A DNA stretch of 64,000 nt from Marinobacter salexigens (GTDB taxonomy: Bacteria; Pseudomonadota; Gammaproteobacteria; Pseudomonadales; Oleiphilaceae): NCBI RefSeq assembly GCF_002806945.1, contig NZ_NIHC01000004.1, positions 372,001-436,000 on the forward strand, read 5' to 3'. Shown here one piece after another: positions 27,619 to 35,877 of the stretch; positions within the stretch are counted from its first letter, which is position 1; each line of letters opens with the position of its first letter. Made by a program: the position numbers and the translations under genes. The notes below the pieces were generated by a model. That model searched no databases. It was not told where the DNA came from and saw nothing but the letters and a program-made list of their open reading frames with translations.

Positions 27619-28637
27619 GCGGCTTGGTAGATCGCCTCTGGTACGGTAAAGGCCGGCCCCTGTTCTTGTTGACTCCTTTTTCGTGGCTCTACCGTTCTGT
27701 TGCTGAAGCAAGGCGGCGCAAAGCGACCAGGGAATATACCCAAAAGCTACCGGTGCCTGTTGTAGTGGTGGGTAACATCACCGCCGGAGGTACGGGCAAG
27801 TCGCCTTTGACTGCCTGGCTTGTGAATACCATGAGGGCGGCCGGCTGGCATCCTGTCGTTCTCAGCCGGGGGTATGGTGGCAAAGTTTCAGATCTCCCGC
27901 TACTGGTAACCCAGGATACATTGCCGTTCATTGCAGGCGACGAACCAGTAATGTTGGCTCAGGCAACGGGTGCACCTGTGGTGGTTGACCCGGACCGGCG
28001 CCGGGGTGCTGCGTTCGTCATCGACAATGCACTGGGTGATGTTTTGATCAGCGATGATGGGCTTCAGCATTACAAGCTACCACGTGATATTGAGATATCA
28101 GTGTTTGATGGCACTCGCGGTGTAGGCAATGGCGCACTGATCCCCGTGGGACCACTGCGTGAACCACTAAGCAGGCTGGATACGGTTGATTTTGTGATCG
28201 TGAACGGTGCAGCCAAAGCCGATGGGGCTGGCCGTGTTCCCCCGGAAGCGATGGCGGATATCAAACACCCCCACATGTATGCCATGAACCTTCAGCCTAC
28301 GCGCCTGGTTAATCTGAAAACCGGAGAAACCCGTTCGCCTGAAAGCCTCCAGGGTCAGAAAATCCGTGCAATCGCCGGTATAGGAAACCCGACGCGTTTT
28401 TTTGATACGCTCAAGGCACTGGGTGCAAAGTTAATTGCCGTGCCTTTTCCTGATCATCATCGTTTTCGCCCTGAAGACCTCGGATCTGAAGCCGGACACA
28501 TGTTGGTGATGACAGCCAAAGATGGTGTTAAATGCAAAAGCTTTGCACCGGATAATGCCTGGGTGCTTCATGTGGAGGCAAGTTTGCCCGAGGCCTTTTC
28601 AGAGGCAGTTCTTGAACAATTGCGGGCGAGCTTCTGA
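27615..28637 (+). CDS. lpxK: Tetraacyldisaccharide 4'-kinase LpxK
   Basis: A 340-residue membrane-associated kinase that phosphorylates the 4' position of the lipid A precursor. The P-loop is VVGNITAGGTGKSPLTAWL (about residues 51-69). The N-terminal LWYGKGRPLFLLTPFSWLYR is the membrane-proximal amphipathic helix. LSRGYGGK and later SDDGLQHYKLPRDIEI are family motifs. The start ATG overlaps the msbA stop (ATGA at 27615). E. coli LpxK is 328 residues. Confidence 0.96.
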   Translation: MSGLVDRLWYGKGRPLFLLTPFSWLYRSVAEARRRKATREYTQKLPVPVVVVGNITAGGTGKSPLTAWLVNTMRAAGWHPVVLSRGYGGKVSDLPLLVTQDTLPFIAGDEPVMLAQATGAPVVVDPDRRRGAAFVIDNALGDVLISDDGLQHYKLPRDIEISVFDGTRGVGNGALIPVGPLREPLSRLDTVDFVIVNGAAKADGAGRVPPEAMADIKHPHMYAMNLQPTRLVNLKTGETRSPESLQGQKIRAIAGIGNPTRFFDTLKALGAKLIAVPFPDHHRFRPEDLGSEAGHMLVMTAKDGVKCKSFAPDNAWVLHVEASLPEAFSEAVLEQLRASF

Positions 28638-28671
28638 GCGCCTGTTTTCTAACTATCAGTGAGATTGCACT

Positions 28672-28860
28672 ATGGACAAAAAGCTTGTGGCGCTGCTTGC
28701 TTGCCCGGTTTGTAAGGGTGAATTGAAGCTCAACGAGGCGAAAACAGAACTTATTTGCTACCAGGACGCCATGGCGTTTCCGATTCGTGAAGGCATTCCA
28801 GTCATGCTCGCGACGGAAGCTCGCACCCTCTCTACTGACGAGCGCCTACACAAAAGCTGA
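28672..28860 (+). CDS. Trm112-family small protein
   Basis: A 62-residue protein, of the family often annotated Yca[21 protein letters not shown] gives one CxxC pair, typical of Trm112-type folds. A second pair is missing, as in many bacterial members, so zinc binding is uncertain. [20 protein letters not shown] is the conserved C-terminal part. It lies between lpxK and kdsB, as in E. coli and Pseudomonas. The function in bacteria is not established. Confidence 0.92.
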   Translation: MDKKLVALLACPVCKGELKLNEAKTELICYQDAMAFPIREGIPVMLATEARTLSTDERLHKS

Positions 28861-28888
28861 ATAACCCTTTCTGCAGGATCGAACCCCT

Positions 28889-29704
28889 ATGTCTTTTACG
28901 GTTGTGATTCCGGCTCGTTATGCCTCCACTCGTTTACCCGGTAAGCCGCTGCTGGATATTGCTGGAAAGCCGATGATTCAGCATGTTTGTGAGCGCGCCT
29001 CCGAAAGCCAGGCAAGCCGCGTGGTTGTAGCCACCGATGATATGCGTATCCAGGCGGCTTGTGAGACCTTTGGCGCGGAGGTGGTTATGACATCGCCCAA
29101 TCATGTCAGCGGTACCGATCGCCTTGAAGAGGTGGTGCGCAAGCTTGGATTGGATGCTGACCACCGTGTGGTGAATGTGCAGGGGGATGAACCCTTGATT
29201 CCGGCTGCACTGATAGACCAGGTGGCTGATAACCTGGAGCGCTATCCGGAGGCTGCAATATCGACACTCTGTGAACGACTTCATGACGTGGAGCAGGTGT
29301 TCAACCCGAACGTGGTTAAGGTGGTATTTGATGTTGAGGGCATGGCGCATTACTTCAGCCGTGCCCCGATTCCCTGGGCACGTGATCACTGGCGCGATAT
29401 TGGCAAAGATAACCTGACATCGCCCAGCGCCGGGGCTGCACTGAAGGACGGTACCGGATACTTCCGCCATATAGGCATATACGGATACCGCGCAAGGGTG
29501 CTTGGCGAGTTTGTTTCCTGGGCACCAGCGCCTACCGAGCAGGCGGAATCACTGGAGCAGCTCAGAGCGCTGTATAACGGCGCCCGTATCCATGTGGAGG
29601 TTGCCGTTGGAACGCCGCCGGCGGGCGTAGACACAGAAGCTGATCTGCAGCGTGTAAGAGCCTGGTTGGCTAAATCGATTAAAGCAGGAGAAAGTGAGGA
29701 ATGA
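28889..29704 (+). CDS. kdsB: 3-deoxy-manno-octulosonate cytidylyltransferase (CMP-KDO synthetase)
   Basis: A 271-residue enzyme that activates KDO as CMP-KDO for lipopolysaccharide core synthesis. The nucleotide-binding [17 protein letters not shown] is at residues 4-20, followed by RVVVATDD and VQGDEPLIP, and later [12 protein letters not shown]. It is somewhat longer than E. coli KdsB (248), because of a charged C-terminal tail and an insert near 170-190 ([19 protein letters not shown]). Its stop overlaps the start of the phosphatase gene (ATGA). Confidence 0.96.
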   Translation: MSFTVVIPARYASTRLPGKPLLDIAGKPMIQHVCERASESQASRVVVATDDMRIQAACETFGAEVVMTSPNHVSGTDRLEEVVRKLGLDADHRVVNVQGDEPLIPAALIDQVADNLERYPEAAISTLCERLHDVEQVFNPNVVKVVFDVEGMAHYFSRAPIPWARDHWRDIGKDNLTSPSAGAALKDGTGYFRHIGIYGYRARVLGEFVSWAPAPTEQAESLEQLRALYNGARIHVEVAVGTPPAGVDTEADLQRVRAWLAKSIKAGESEE

Positions 29705-30180
29705 GTATGCAAGCCAGTGTGCTTTTTGTGTGTCTTGGCAATATCTGCCGTTCTCCAACCGCAGAGGGTGTATTTCGTAAACTGGTGGAGAAGGCTGGAT
29801 TGCAGGAGCAGGTTTACATTGATTCCTGCGGCACCAGTAATTGGCACATAGGTAAGGGGCCTGACCCCCGCTCAATAGAAGCGGCAAGTAGCCGTGGGGT
29901 TGATATCACTAACCTCAAAGCGCGGCAGTTTACCGAGAAAGATCTGGATACCTTTGATTATGTAGTGGTGATGGATCGCCAGAACCTGGCCGATGTAAAA
30001 GACATCTGGCACCAGAATGGCGGCTCCAAGCCCACATTGTTTCTTGAGTACGGCAGCTCTGATCTCACTGAGGTTCCCGACCCTTACTACGGAGGTGAGG
30101 AAGGATTTGAGCATGTGCTTGATCTGATTCAGGAGGCTGGAGAGGGTTTGCTTCGGGATATTCAGGAGCGTATGGCGTGA
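29701..30180 (+). CDS. Low-molecular-weight protein-tyrosine phosphatase
   Basis: A 159-residue phosphatase. The phosphate-binding CX5R loop is [14 protein letters not shown] (Cys11, Arg17), and the general-acid Asp is in [17 protein letters not shown]. These enzymes dephosphorylate tyrosine kinases that control polysaccharide export, or act as arsenate reductases; no tyrosine kinase gene is nearby, so the target is unknown. The gene overlaps kdsB by 4 nt and murB by 4 nt (GTGA). The place between kdsB and murB matches Pseudomonas. Confidence 0.94.
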   Translation: MSMQASVLFVCLGNICRSPTAEGVFRKLVEKAGLQEQVYIDSCGTSNWHIGKGPDPRSIEAASSRGVDITNLKARQFTEKDLDTFDYVVVMDRQNLADVKDIWHQNGGSKPTLFLEYGSSDLTEVPDPYYGGEEGFEHVLDLIQEAGEGLLRDIQERMA

Positions 30181-31205
30181 GCCACGGGGCGGAACTTCAG
30201 GAGATGGTTGGGCTTTCAAAGCTCAATACCCTGTGCGTGTCCGCAACAGCAAAATACTACATAGATGTTGAAAGCCTGGATGACCTGCATAACGCACTGG
30301 CGTTGGCGCAAAAAAAAGGACACCAGACGCTGGTTCTCGGGAGCGGCAGTAATCTGGTTTTTGCCGGGGACTTCGATGGCCTGGTGATTCGAATGCGAAT
30401 AGCGGCGCGCTATTGGGAGCAGGTTGACGATACAGGTGCGACATTGGTTCTGGGCGCCGGTGAGAACTGGCATGACGCCGTACTCTATGCAGCAGGAGCC
30501 GGGTATCGGGGCATTGAAAACCTGGCGCTGATTCCCGGCACGGCGGGAGCGGCGCCGGTGCAGAATATCGGTGCTTATGGTGTGGAGCTTTGCGATACCC
30601 TGATTTCTGTAACGGCCCTGGATCGTGAATCCAACGAGCTTGTGTGCCTTGATAATTCGGAGTGTGGCTTTGCCTACAGGGATAGCCTGTTCAAGCGCTC
30701 GCCCGGGCGTTACATCATTAGCGAGGTCAGGCTCCGGCTGTCCCGAACAAAACCCTTGCAGCTTGGTTACAGGGATCTTGAGGAATACCTCGGAGATACC
30801 GCCTCGCAGGATATGGATCCTTTAACGGTAGCGGAAGCCGTGATGGCGGTTCGCCGCCGAAAATTGCCAGACCCGGAAATGATTCCCAACGCAGGCAGTT
30901 TTTTCAAAAATCCGATTGTGCCTTCCGAGAAGTTCGATGAACTGCAAACCAGGTACCCACAGGTGGTTGGCTACCCCCAGAATGCCACGGTAAAGCTGGC
31001 GGCCGCCTGGTTGATTGATCAGTGTGGCTGGAAAGGCTATCGCAATGGCAAGGTGGGTGTTCATAACCGACAGGCATTGGTGCTGATCAACCACTCGGGC
31101 GGAACCGGGGCAGATATACTGGAATTGGCTTCTGAGATTCGTGAGTCGGTGCAGGAGCGCTTCGGTGTGGCTCTGGAGATGGAGCCTGGAGTGGTCGGGG
31201 GCTGA
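30177..31205 (+). CDS. murB: UDP-N-acetylenolpyruvoylglucosamine reductase
   Basis: A 342-residue FAD enzyme that makes UDP-N-acetylmuramic acid for peptidoglycan. The FAD-binding TLVLGSGSNLVFAGDFDGLV is near residues 50-70, and GAGENWHDAVLYAAGAGYRG follows. The catalytic Ser lies in NAGSFFKNPIV and the catalytic Glu in ALEMEPGVVG at the C-terminus. It is a type I MurB of E. coli size (342). The start is GTG at 30177, overlapping the phosphatase stop. It is convergent with proS, with a hairpin between them. Confidence 0.96.
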   Translation: MSHGAELQEMVGLSKLNTLCVSATAKYYIDVESLDDLHNALALAQKKGHQTLVLGSGSNLVFAGDFDGLVIRMRIAARYWEQVDDTGATLVLGAGENWHDAVLYAAGAGYRGIENLALIPGTAGAAPVQNIGAYGVELCDTLISVTALDRESNELVCLDNSECGFAYRDSLFKRSPGRYIISEVRLRLSRTKPLQLGYRDLEEYLGDTASQDMDPLTVAEAVMAVRRRKLPDPEMIPNAGSFFKNPIVPSEKFDELQTRYPQVVGYPQNATVKLAAAWLIDQCGWKGYRNGKVGVHNRQALVLINHSGGTGADILELASEIRESVQERFGVALEMEPGVVGG

Positions 31206-31241
31206 ATGCCTCGAACGAGTACCAGGCCCCGCGTTGCCTGT

Positions 31242-31271
31242 GGTTCAAGGCCTTGTAGCCGGCCTTGAACC
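31242..31271. terminator. Terminator-like hairpin between murB and proS
   Basis: A perfect 11-bp inverted repeat, GGTTCAAGGCC (31242-31252) and GGCCTTGAACC (31261-31271), with an 8-nt loop. No strong T run follows on either strand, but its position between two convergent genes suggests a shared 3' end. Confidence 0.6.
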
Positions 31272-31294
31272 CGATTTCATTACTTTCTCTTCGA

Positions 31295-33025
31295 TCAGAC
31301 TTTCAGAGGCGATGCCTTGGTAAGCACCGGCAGAGCGTCTTCAATGGCAATGTCCTGCTTGTCTGCGTCTCTGCGTCCTTTGTACTCCAGGGTACCGGCC
31401 GTTAAACCACGGTCAGAAATGACAAAGCGATGGGGGATGCCCATCAGCTCCATATCGGCAAACTTCACGCCCGGGCGCTCTTTGCGGTCGTCCAGCAGTA
31501 CATCGTAGCCGGCCTGCTGCAACTGCTCATAGAGCTTCTCGCCAGCTTCCGCAACCGCAGGGGTTTTGTGGGCATTAAGTGTAACGATGGCCACCTGGAA
31601 GGGCGCGATAGCATCCGGCCAGATAATGCCTTTTTCATCGTGATTCTGTTCAATAGAAGCCGCCACGATGCGGGATACGCCAATGCCATAGCAGCCCATA
31701 TCCATGATTACGGTTTTGCCGTTCTCATCAAGAACCGTCGCGTTCATGGCGGTGCTGTACTTGTTGCCCAGTTTGAAAATATGGCCAACTTCAATGCCTC
31801 TGCGGATCTCCAGAGTGCCTTTGCCATCCGGGCTGGCATCGCCTTCAACAACGTTACGGATATCTTCAACCCGGCCCAGGGGCAGGTCGCGCTCCCAGTT
31901 AACGCCCGTCAGGTGGTAGCCTTCTTTGTTGGCGCCGCACACAAAATCTGCCAAGTGCGCTGCGCTACGATCCACAATTACTGGCACATTCAGGTTTACC
32001 GGGCCGATGGAGCCGGCTTTGCAGCCGATAGCAGATTCTATTTCTTCATCGGTCGCCATGGTCAGGGGTTCTGCCACGCCTTCCAGATTTTCTGCTTTGA
32101 TTTCGTTCAGCGTGTGGTCGCCACGCAATATCAGGGCGATCAGGCCAGCATGGCCTTCTTCATCGGCTTGCGCTTTAACCAGCAGGGTTTTCACCGTGCG
32201 GGTGGCGTCGACGTTCAGAAATTCTGAAATGGCTTCAATAGTCCGCTGGTCCGGCGTTGCTACTTCCTTCAGTTCTTCAGCCGGAGCCGGGCGATCGCCA
32301 GTCGGAGCAACCGCTTCGGCCTTCTCAATGTTAGCGGCATAGTCGCTCTCTGTGCTGAAAACGATATCGTCTTCGCCAGAATCTGCGAGTACGTGGAATT
32401 CATGGGATGCACTACCACCAATGGCGCCCGAATCAGCCTGTACCGGGCGATAGTTCAAGCCCAGGCGATCAAAGATAGCGCAATAGGTGCGGTGCATAAC
32501 CTGATAGGTTTCATCCAGAGACTCGGCGTTCACGTGGAAAGAATAGGCGTCTTTCATGATGAACTCGCGGGCACGCATAACACCAAAGCGGGGACGGCGT
32601 TCGTCGCGGAACTTGGTTTGTATCTGGTAGAAGTTGGCCGGCAATTCCTTGTAGCTGTTCAGCTCATTGCGAATCAGGTCGGTAATGACTTCTTCGTGGG
32701 TAGGGCCAAAGCAGAAGTCACGGCCATGGCGGTCGTTCATCCGCAGCAGTTCGCCGCCGTACTCCTCCCAGCGGCCAGATTCCTGCCAGAGTTCTGCTGG
32801 CTGAACCGCCGGCATCAGCACTTCCTGAGCGCCGCTTTTGTCCATTTCTTCACGAACAATCCGCTCAACCTTGCGTAAGGTTCGAAGGCCCATGGGTAGC
32901 CAGGTGTAGAGACCTGCCGCCAGTTTACGGATCATGCCTGCACGCAGCATCAACTGGTGGCTGATAACCTCCGCGTCAGACGGTGTCTCTTTCTGGGTTG
33001 CAATCAGATAACGGCTTGCTCGCAT
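31295..33025 (-). CDS. proS: Prolyl-tRNA synthetase
   Basis: A 576-residue class II synthetase of the bacterial type (E. coli 572). Motif 1 and 2 regions are near the start ([20 protein letters not shown], then [19 protein letters not shown]). An editing (YbaK-like) insertion runs from about 240 to 390, with [20 protein letters not shown] and [20 protein letters not shown]. Motif 3 has [15 protein letters not shown], followed by the anticodon-binding domain ([20 protein letters not shown]). The insertion domain clears mischarged Ala-tRNA(Pro). The lrp-like gene is upstream on the same strand. Confidence 0.97.
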   Translation of the reverse strand: MRASRYLIATQKETPSDAEVISHQLMLRAGMIRKLAAGLYTWLPMGLRTLRKVERIVREEMDKSGAQEVLMPAVQPAELWQESGRWEEYGGELLRMNDRHGRDFCFGPTHEEVITDLIRNELNSYKELPANFYQIQTKFRDERRPRFGVMRAREFIMKDAYSFHVNAESLDETYQVMHRTYCAIFDRLGLNYRPVQADSGAIGGSASHEFHVLADSGEDDIVFSTESDYAANIEKAEAVAPTGDRPAPAEELKEVATPDQRTIEAISEFLNVDATRTVKTLLVKAQADEEGHAGLIALILRGDHTLNEIKAENLEGVAEPLTMATDEEIESAIGCKAGSIGPVNLNVPVIVDRSAAHLADFVCGANKEGYHLTGVNWERDLPLGRVEDIRNVVEGDASPDGKGTLEIRRGIEVGHIFKLGNKYSTAMNATVLDENGKTVIMDMGCYGIGVSRIVAASIEQNHDEKGIIWPDAIAPFQVAIVTLNAHKTPAVAEAGEKLYEQLQQAGYDVLLDDRKERPGVKFADMELMGIPHRFVISDRGLTAGTLEYKGRRDADKQDIAIEDALPVLTKASPLKV

Positions 33026-33124
33026 TGTGGTTTCCGTTCATTGGTGTTTCGTAGAAGGGTATTTTATAAAGTGGCGTTTATTGTACGGAGCCAACCGCAC
33101 AAGGTACAGATTGTACGTGTAGTA

Positions 33125-33622
33125 TCAGGATAAATACCCCAGTGGCAGGGCGGTTGTATCTATCACCCGTTTGAGCACGAAGCTTGAATGAACACCACTC
33201 ACGCCCTGAATCCGGGTAATACGGTTGAGCAAAAAGTGGTGATAGTGGTCCATGTCTGGCACCACCACCTTGAGCATGTAGTCAGCATCGTGACCGGTCA
33301 CCAGGTAGCACTCCAGGATTTCCGGGTATTCGTTTACCTGCTCCTCAAACGACGCAAAGCGCTCCGGCGTATGCCTGTCCATGCCAATCAGAAGCACCAC
33401 CGTCAGGGACAAGCCCAGTTTTTTGTGATCAAGGACCGCAGCCGTGCGCACAATAATACCGGCATCCTCAAGCGCTCGAACACGCCTCAGGCAAGGAGAA
33501 GGGGATAGTCCTACTTTTTCTGCCAGTTGCTGATTTGTCAGGGAGGCATCGTTTTGTATCTGAGCCAGAATTCGCCGGTCTATTTTGTCAATTTGTATGA
33601 GTGTTTCTTTGTTTTTGAGCAT
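33125..33622 (-). CDS. Lrp/AsnC-family transcriptional regulator
   Basis: A 165-residue regulator. The N-terminal HTH is IDRRILAQIQNDASLTNQQL then GLSPSPCLRRVRALEDAGII (about 15-58), and the C-terminal RAM/AsnC effector domain includes LECYLVTGHDADYMLKVVVP. These proteins bind amino acids and act locally or globally. It is transcribed away from leuA across a 146-bp region, which suggests control of leucine synthesis or self-regulation; this is inference. The ATG at 33622 has no strong ribosome binding site. Confidence 0.92.
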   Translation of the reverse strand: MLKNKETLIQIDKIDRRILAQIQNDASLTNQQLAEKVGLSPSPCLRRVRALEDAGIIVRTAAVLDHKKLGLSLTVVLLIGMDRHTPERFASFEEQVNEYPEILECYLVTGHDADYMLKVVVPDMDHYHHFLLNRITRIQGVSGVHSSFVLKRVIDTTALPLGYLS

Positions 33623-33680
33623 AATCTTGCCGTATATGGGTATTTGTGAGAATAACTGACTATAAAATTAGCCTGATAGA

Positions 33681-33714
33681 GCGAAATTCGCAATCACCTG
33701 TCGCCCGGAACAGG
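33681..33714. promoter_or_regulatory. Candidate regulator sites between lrp-like gene and leuA
   Basis: Two short palindromes lie in the divergent gap: GCGAAATTCGC (33681-33691), and CCTGT (33697-33701) with ACAGG (33710-33714), spaced by 8 nt. An 8-nt direct repeat AACTGTTA (33718-33725 and 33746-33753) follows. Any of these could be Lrp-type sites, but the match to a known consensus is weak. Confidence 0.3.
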
Positions 33715-33768
33715 TTAAACTGTTAGTTCCTTCTGATTACACCCGAACTGTTACGGAGTACAACAAAC

Positions 33769-35472
33769 ATGGCTTTTGATCATCGCAAATACGTGCCCTT
33801 CCAACCGATCGCTAAAACTGACCGTCGTTGGCCAGACAAGGTAATCGAAAAAGCACCCACCTGGTGTGCGGTGGACCTTCGCGATGGCAACCAGGCGCTG
33901 GTTAAGCCCATGAATGTTGCCCAGAAGCAGCGCCTGTTCGATTTGCTGGTCAAGCTCGGGTTCAAGGAGATCGAAATCGGTTTTCCGGCCGCGAGCCAGC
34001 CAGACTTTGATTTTTGCCGCAAATTGATTGAGGAAAACCGGATTCCTGAGGATGTAAAAATCCAGGTGCTGACCCAGGCGCGCCCAGAGTTGATTGAGCG
34101 CACCTACGAGGCGCTTAAAGGCGCAAAACGCGCCATCGTTCATGTTTATAACTCCACCTCAACAGTGCAACGGGAGCAGGTATTCGGGCTGGATCGTGCG
34201 GGTATTCGTGATATCGCGGTGAATGGCGCAAAACTGGTTAAAGACTTGGCTGCGCAGCACCCGGAAACAGAATGGACGTTTCAGTATTCTCCTGAAAGCT
34301 TTACAGGCACGGAGATGGATTTTGCCGTTGAGGTTATTGATGCAGTAACCGGCGTATGGCGCCCGGAGGAAGGGCAGGCGGTAATTATCAACTTGCCAGC
34401 AACTGTCGAAATGTCTACGCCAAACGTGTTTGCAGATCAGATTGAATGGGTGTGTGACCAGGTTCGCCATCGCGAGCATATAAGCATTAGTGTTCACACC
34501 CACAACGACCGCGGTTGTGGCGTTGCTGCGGCGGAACTGGCCGTTATGGCCGGAGCAGATCGCGTGGAAGGTACGCTGATGGGCAATGGCGAGCGCACCG
34601 GCAACATGGACTTGGTCACTATGGCTATGAACTTGTACTCCCAAGGCATTGATCCGATGCTGGATTTGTCAGGCATGGCAGAAATAACCGAAGTTGTTGA
34701 AGCCTGCACTGAAATTTCCACCCATCCGCGTCATCCATACGCTGGCGAGTTGGTATTTACAGCCTTCTCCGGCAGTCACCAGGATGCCATTCGCAAGTGC
34801 CTGGCACTGAGAAACGAAGGTGATAAATGGAACGTGGCGTACTTGCCCATTGATCCATTTGACCTGGGGCGCAGGTACGAAGAAGTGGTTCGTATCAATA
34901 GCCAGTCCGGAAAGGGTGGTGTGGCCTATGTTCTTGAGCGGGATTACAACATCAGCTTGCCGAGATGGTTACAGATTGAATTCAGTAAGGTGGTTCAGCA
35001 ATCTGCGGAAACCAACGGCGGTGAAATTGATTCTTTGTCGATTCATAACCTGTTCGAGCAGCGGTATCTGAAGGTGCGGGATGAGTGGGCATTGCGCGGC
35101 TATGATCTGCATAGGGATGAACAGGGCGTTTACGCCGAGGTAACGTTTGGCAGAGAGTCTGCACCGATGCGCCTTGAGGGTCGCGGTCTTGGCGCTGTGG
35201 AAGCGGTCTCTGCCGCGTTGGAGAAGCGCTTCGGGCTTGCTATAGCCGTAGAGGCTTACGACGAGTTTGCCCTGGGGGAGGGTACCCGCGCCAATGCTCT
35301 GGCCTGCATACGCCTGACGGCCGGAGACAAGCTTTGCAGTGCTGCTGCTTTGGCTGAAGATACCACCTCGGCTACTTTGCAGGCGTTGTTGTCTGCGGTC
35401 GCCCTGGCGGTTGAGCTGAAAGCTATGGGCGAAAGCCAGGAAGCCAAGGCTGATCCAGCTATAAGTGCGTAA
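33769..35472 (+). CDS. leuA: 2-isopropylmalate synthase
   Basis: A 567-residue enzyme, the first committed step of leucine synthesis. The catalytic TIM barrel opens with CAVDLRDGNQALVKPM (metal-binding Asp, substrate Arg), then HVYNSTSTVQREQVFGLDR, and later SVHTHNDRGCGVAAAELAVM with the metal-binding His pair. The last 120 residues are the LeuA regulatory domain (leucine feedback). It is of the longer type found in Pseudomonas and actinobacteria, not the 523-residue E. coli type. GGAG lies 10 nt before the ATG. Confidence 0.96.
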   Translation: MAFDHRKYVPFQPIAKTDRRWPDKVIEKAPTWCAVDLRDGNQALVKPMNVAQKQRLFDLLVKLGFKEIEIGFPAASQPDFDFCRKLIEENRIPEDVKIQVLTQARPELIERTYEALKGAKRAIVHVYNSTSTVQREQVFGLDRAGIRDIAVNGAKLVKDLAAQHPETEWTFQYSPESFTGTEMDFAVEVIDAVTGVWRPEEGQAVIINLPATVEMSTPNVFADQIEWVCDQVRHREHISISVHTHNDRGCGVAAAELAVMAGADRVEGTLMGNGERTGNMDLVTMAMNLYSQGIDPMLDLSGMAEITEVVEACTEISTHPRHPYAGELVFTAFSGSHQDAIRKCLALRNEGDKWNVAYLPIDPFDLGRRYEEVVRINSQSGKGGVAYVLERDYNISLPRWLQIEFSKVVQQSAETNGGEIDSLSIHNLFEQRYLKVRDEWALRGYDLHRDEQGVYAEVTFGRESAPMRLEGRGLGAVEAVSAALEKRFGLAIAVEAYDEFALGEGTRANALACIRLTAGDKLCSAAALAEDTTSATLQALLSAVALAVELKAMGESQEAKADPAISA

Positions 35473-35489
35473 GCAGAAACCAATAAAGC

Positions 35490-35531
35490 AGAAAACAACA
35501 AGCCGGCACTCGTGCCGGCTTGTTGTTTTCT
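35490..35531. terminator. Bidirectional rho-independent terminator after leuA
   Basis: A perfect 19-bp stem, from 35490-35508 (AGAAAACAACAAGCCGGCA) to 35513-35531, with a CTCG tetraloop. The A-rich and T-rich ends allow termination of both leuA and the convergent cold-shock gene. Confidence 0.93.
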
Positions 35532-35567
35532 CATTCCCGTGAGGGGCAGAGAACGAAGAAAAACGCC

Positions 35568-35777
35568 TTATAGAGGCGTTACGTTTTCCGCCTGTGGGCC
35601 TTTGGGGCCCTGTGTTACGGTAAACTGCACCTGCTGACCTTCTGTCAGTGTGCGGAATCCGCTTGAACTGATGGCGCTGTAGTGAACGAAAACGTCACTG
35701 CCGCCATCTTGAGCAATGAAGCCAAAGCCTTTAGCTTCGTTAAACCACTTTACGGTGCCTGTTACTGTATCTGACAT
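35568..35777 (-). CDS. Cold-shock protein, CspA family
   Basis: A 69-residue single cold-shock domain: [20 protein letters not shown] (RNP1) and [18 protein letters not shown] (RNP2), ending [10 protein letters not shown]. It is a single-stranded RNA/DNA-binding chaperone. The ATG at 35777 has AGGAAAG just upstream; the longer open frame (to 35837) gives a sequence unlike any Csp. The leader continues upstream toward prpE. Unlike cspD at 9108-9404 it has no C-terminal tail. Confidence 0.95.
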   Translation of the reverse strand: MSDTVTGTVKWFNEAKGFGFIAQDGGSDVFVHYSAISSSGFRTLTEGQQVQFTVTQGPKGPQAENVTPL

Positions 35778-35877
35778 TGAGCTTTCCTGTATCTCTGAGA
35801 TTTCCCCCCACGGGGCGCTGAAGATTTTCCACAGCAAAATCAGTATAGACCGACTTCATGGGTCGTCAACACGAATA

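Noticed and set aside
31430..32227. 265-residue ORF opposite proS
   Set aside because: Antisense shadow of a confident tRNA synthetase gene; low-complexity composition and no family motif.
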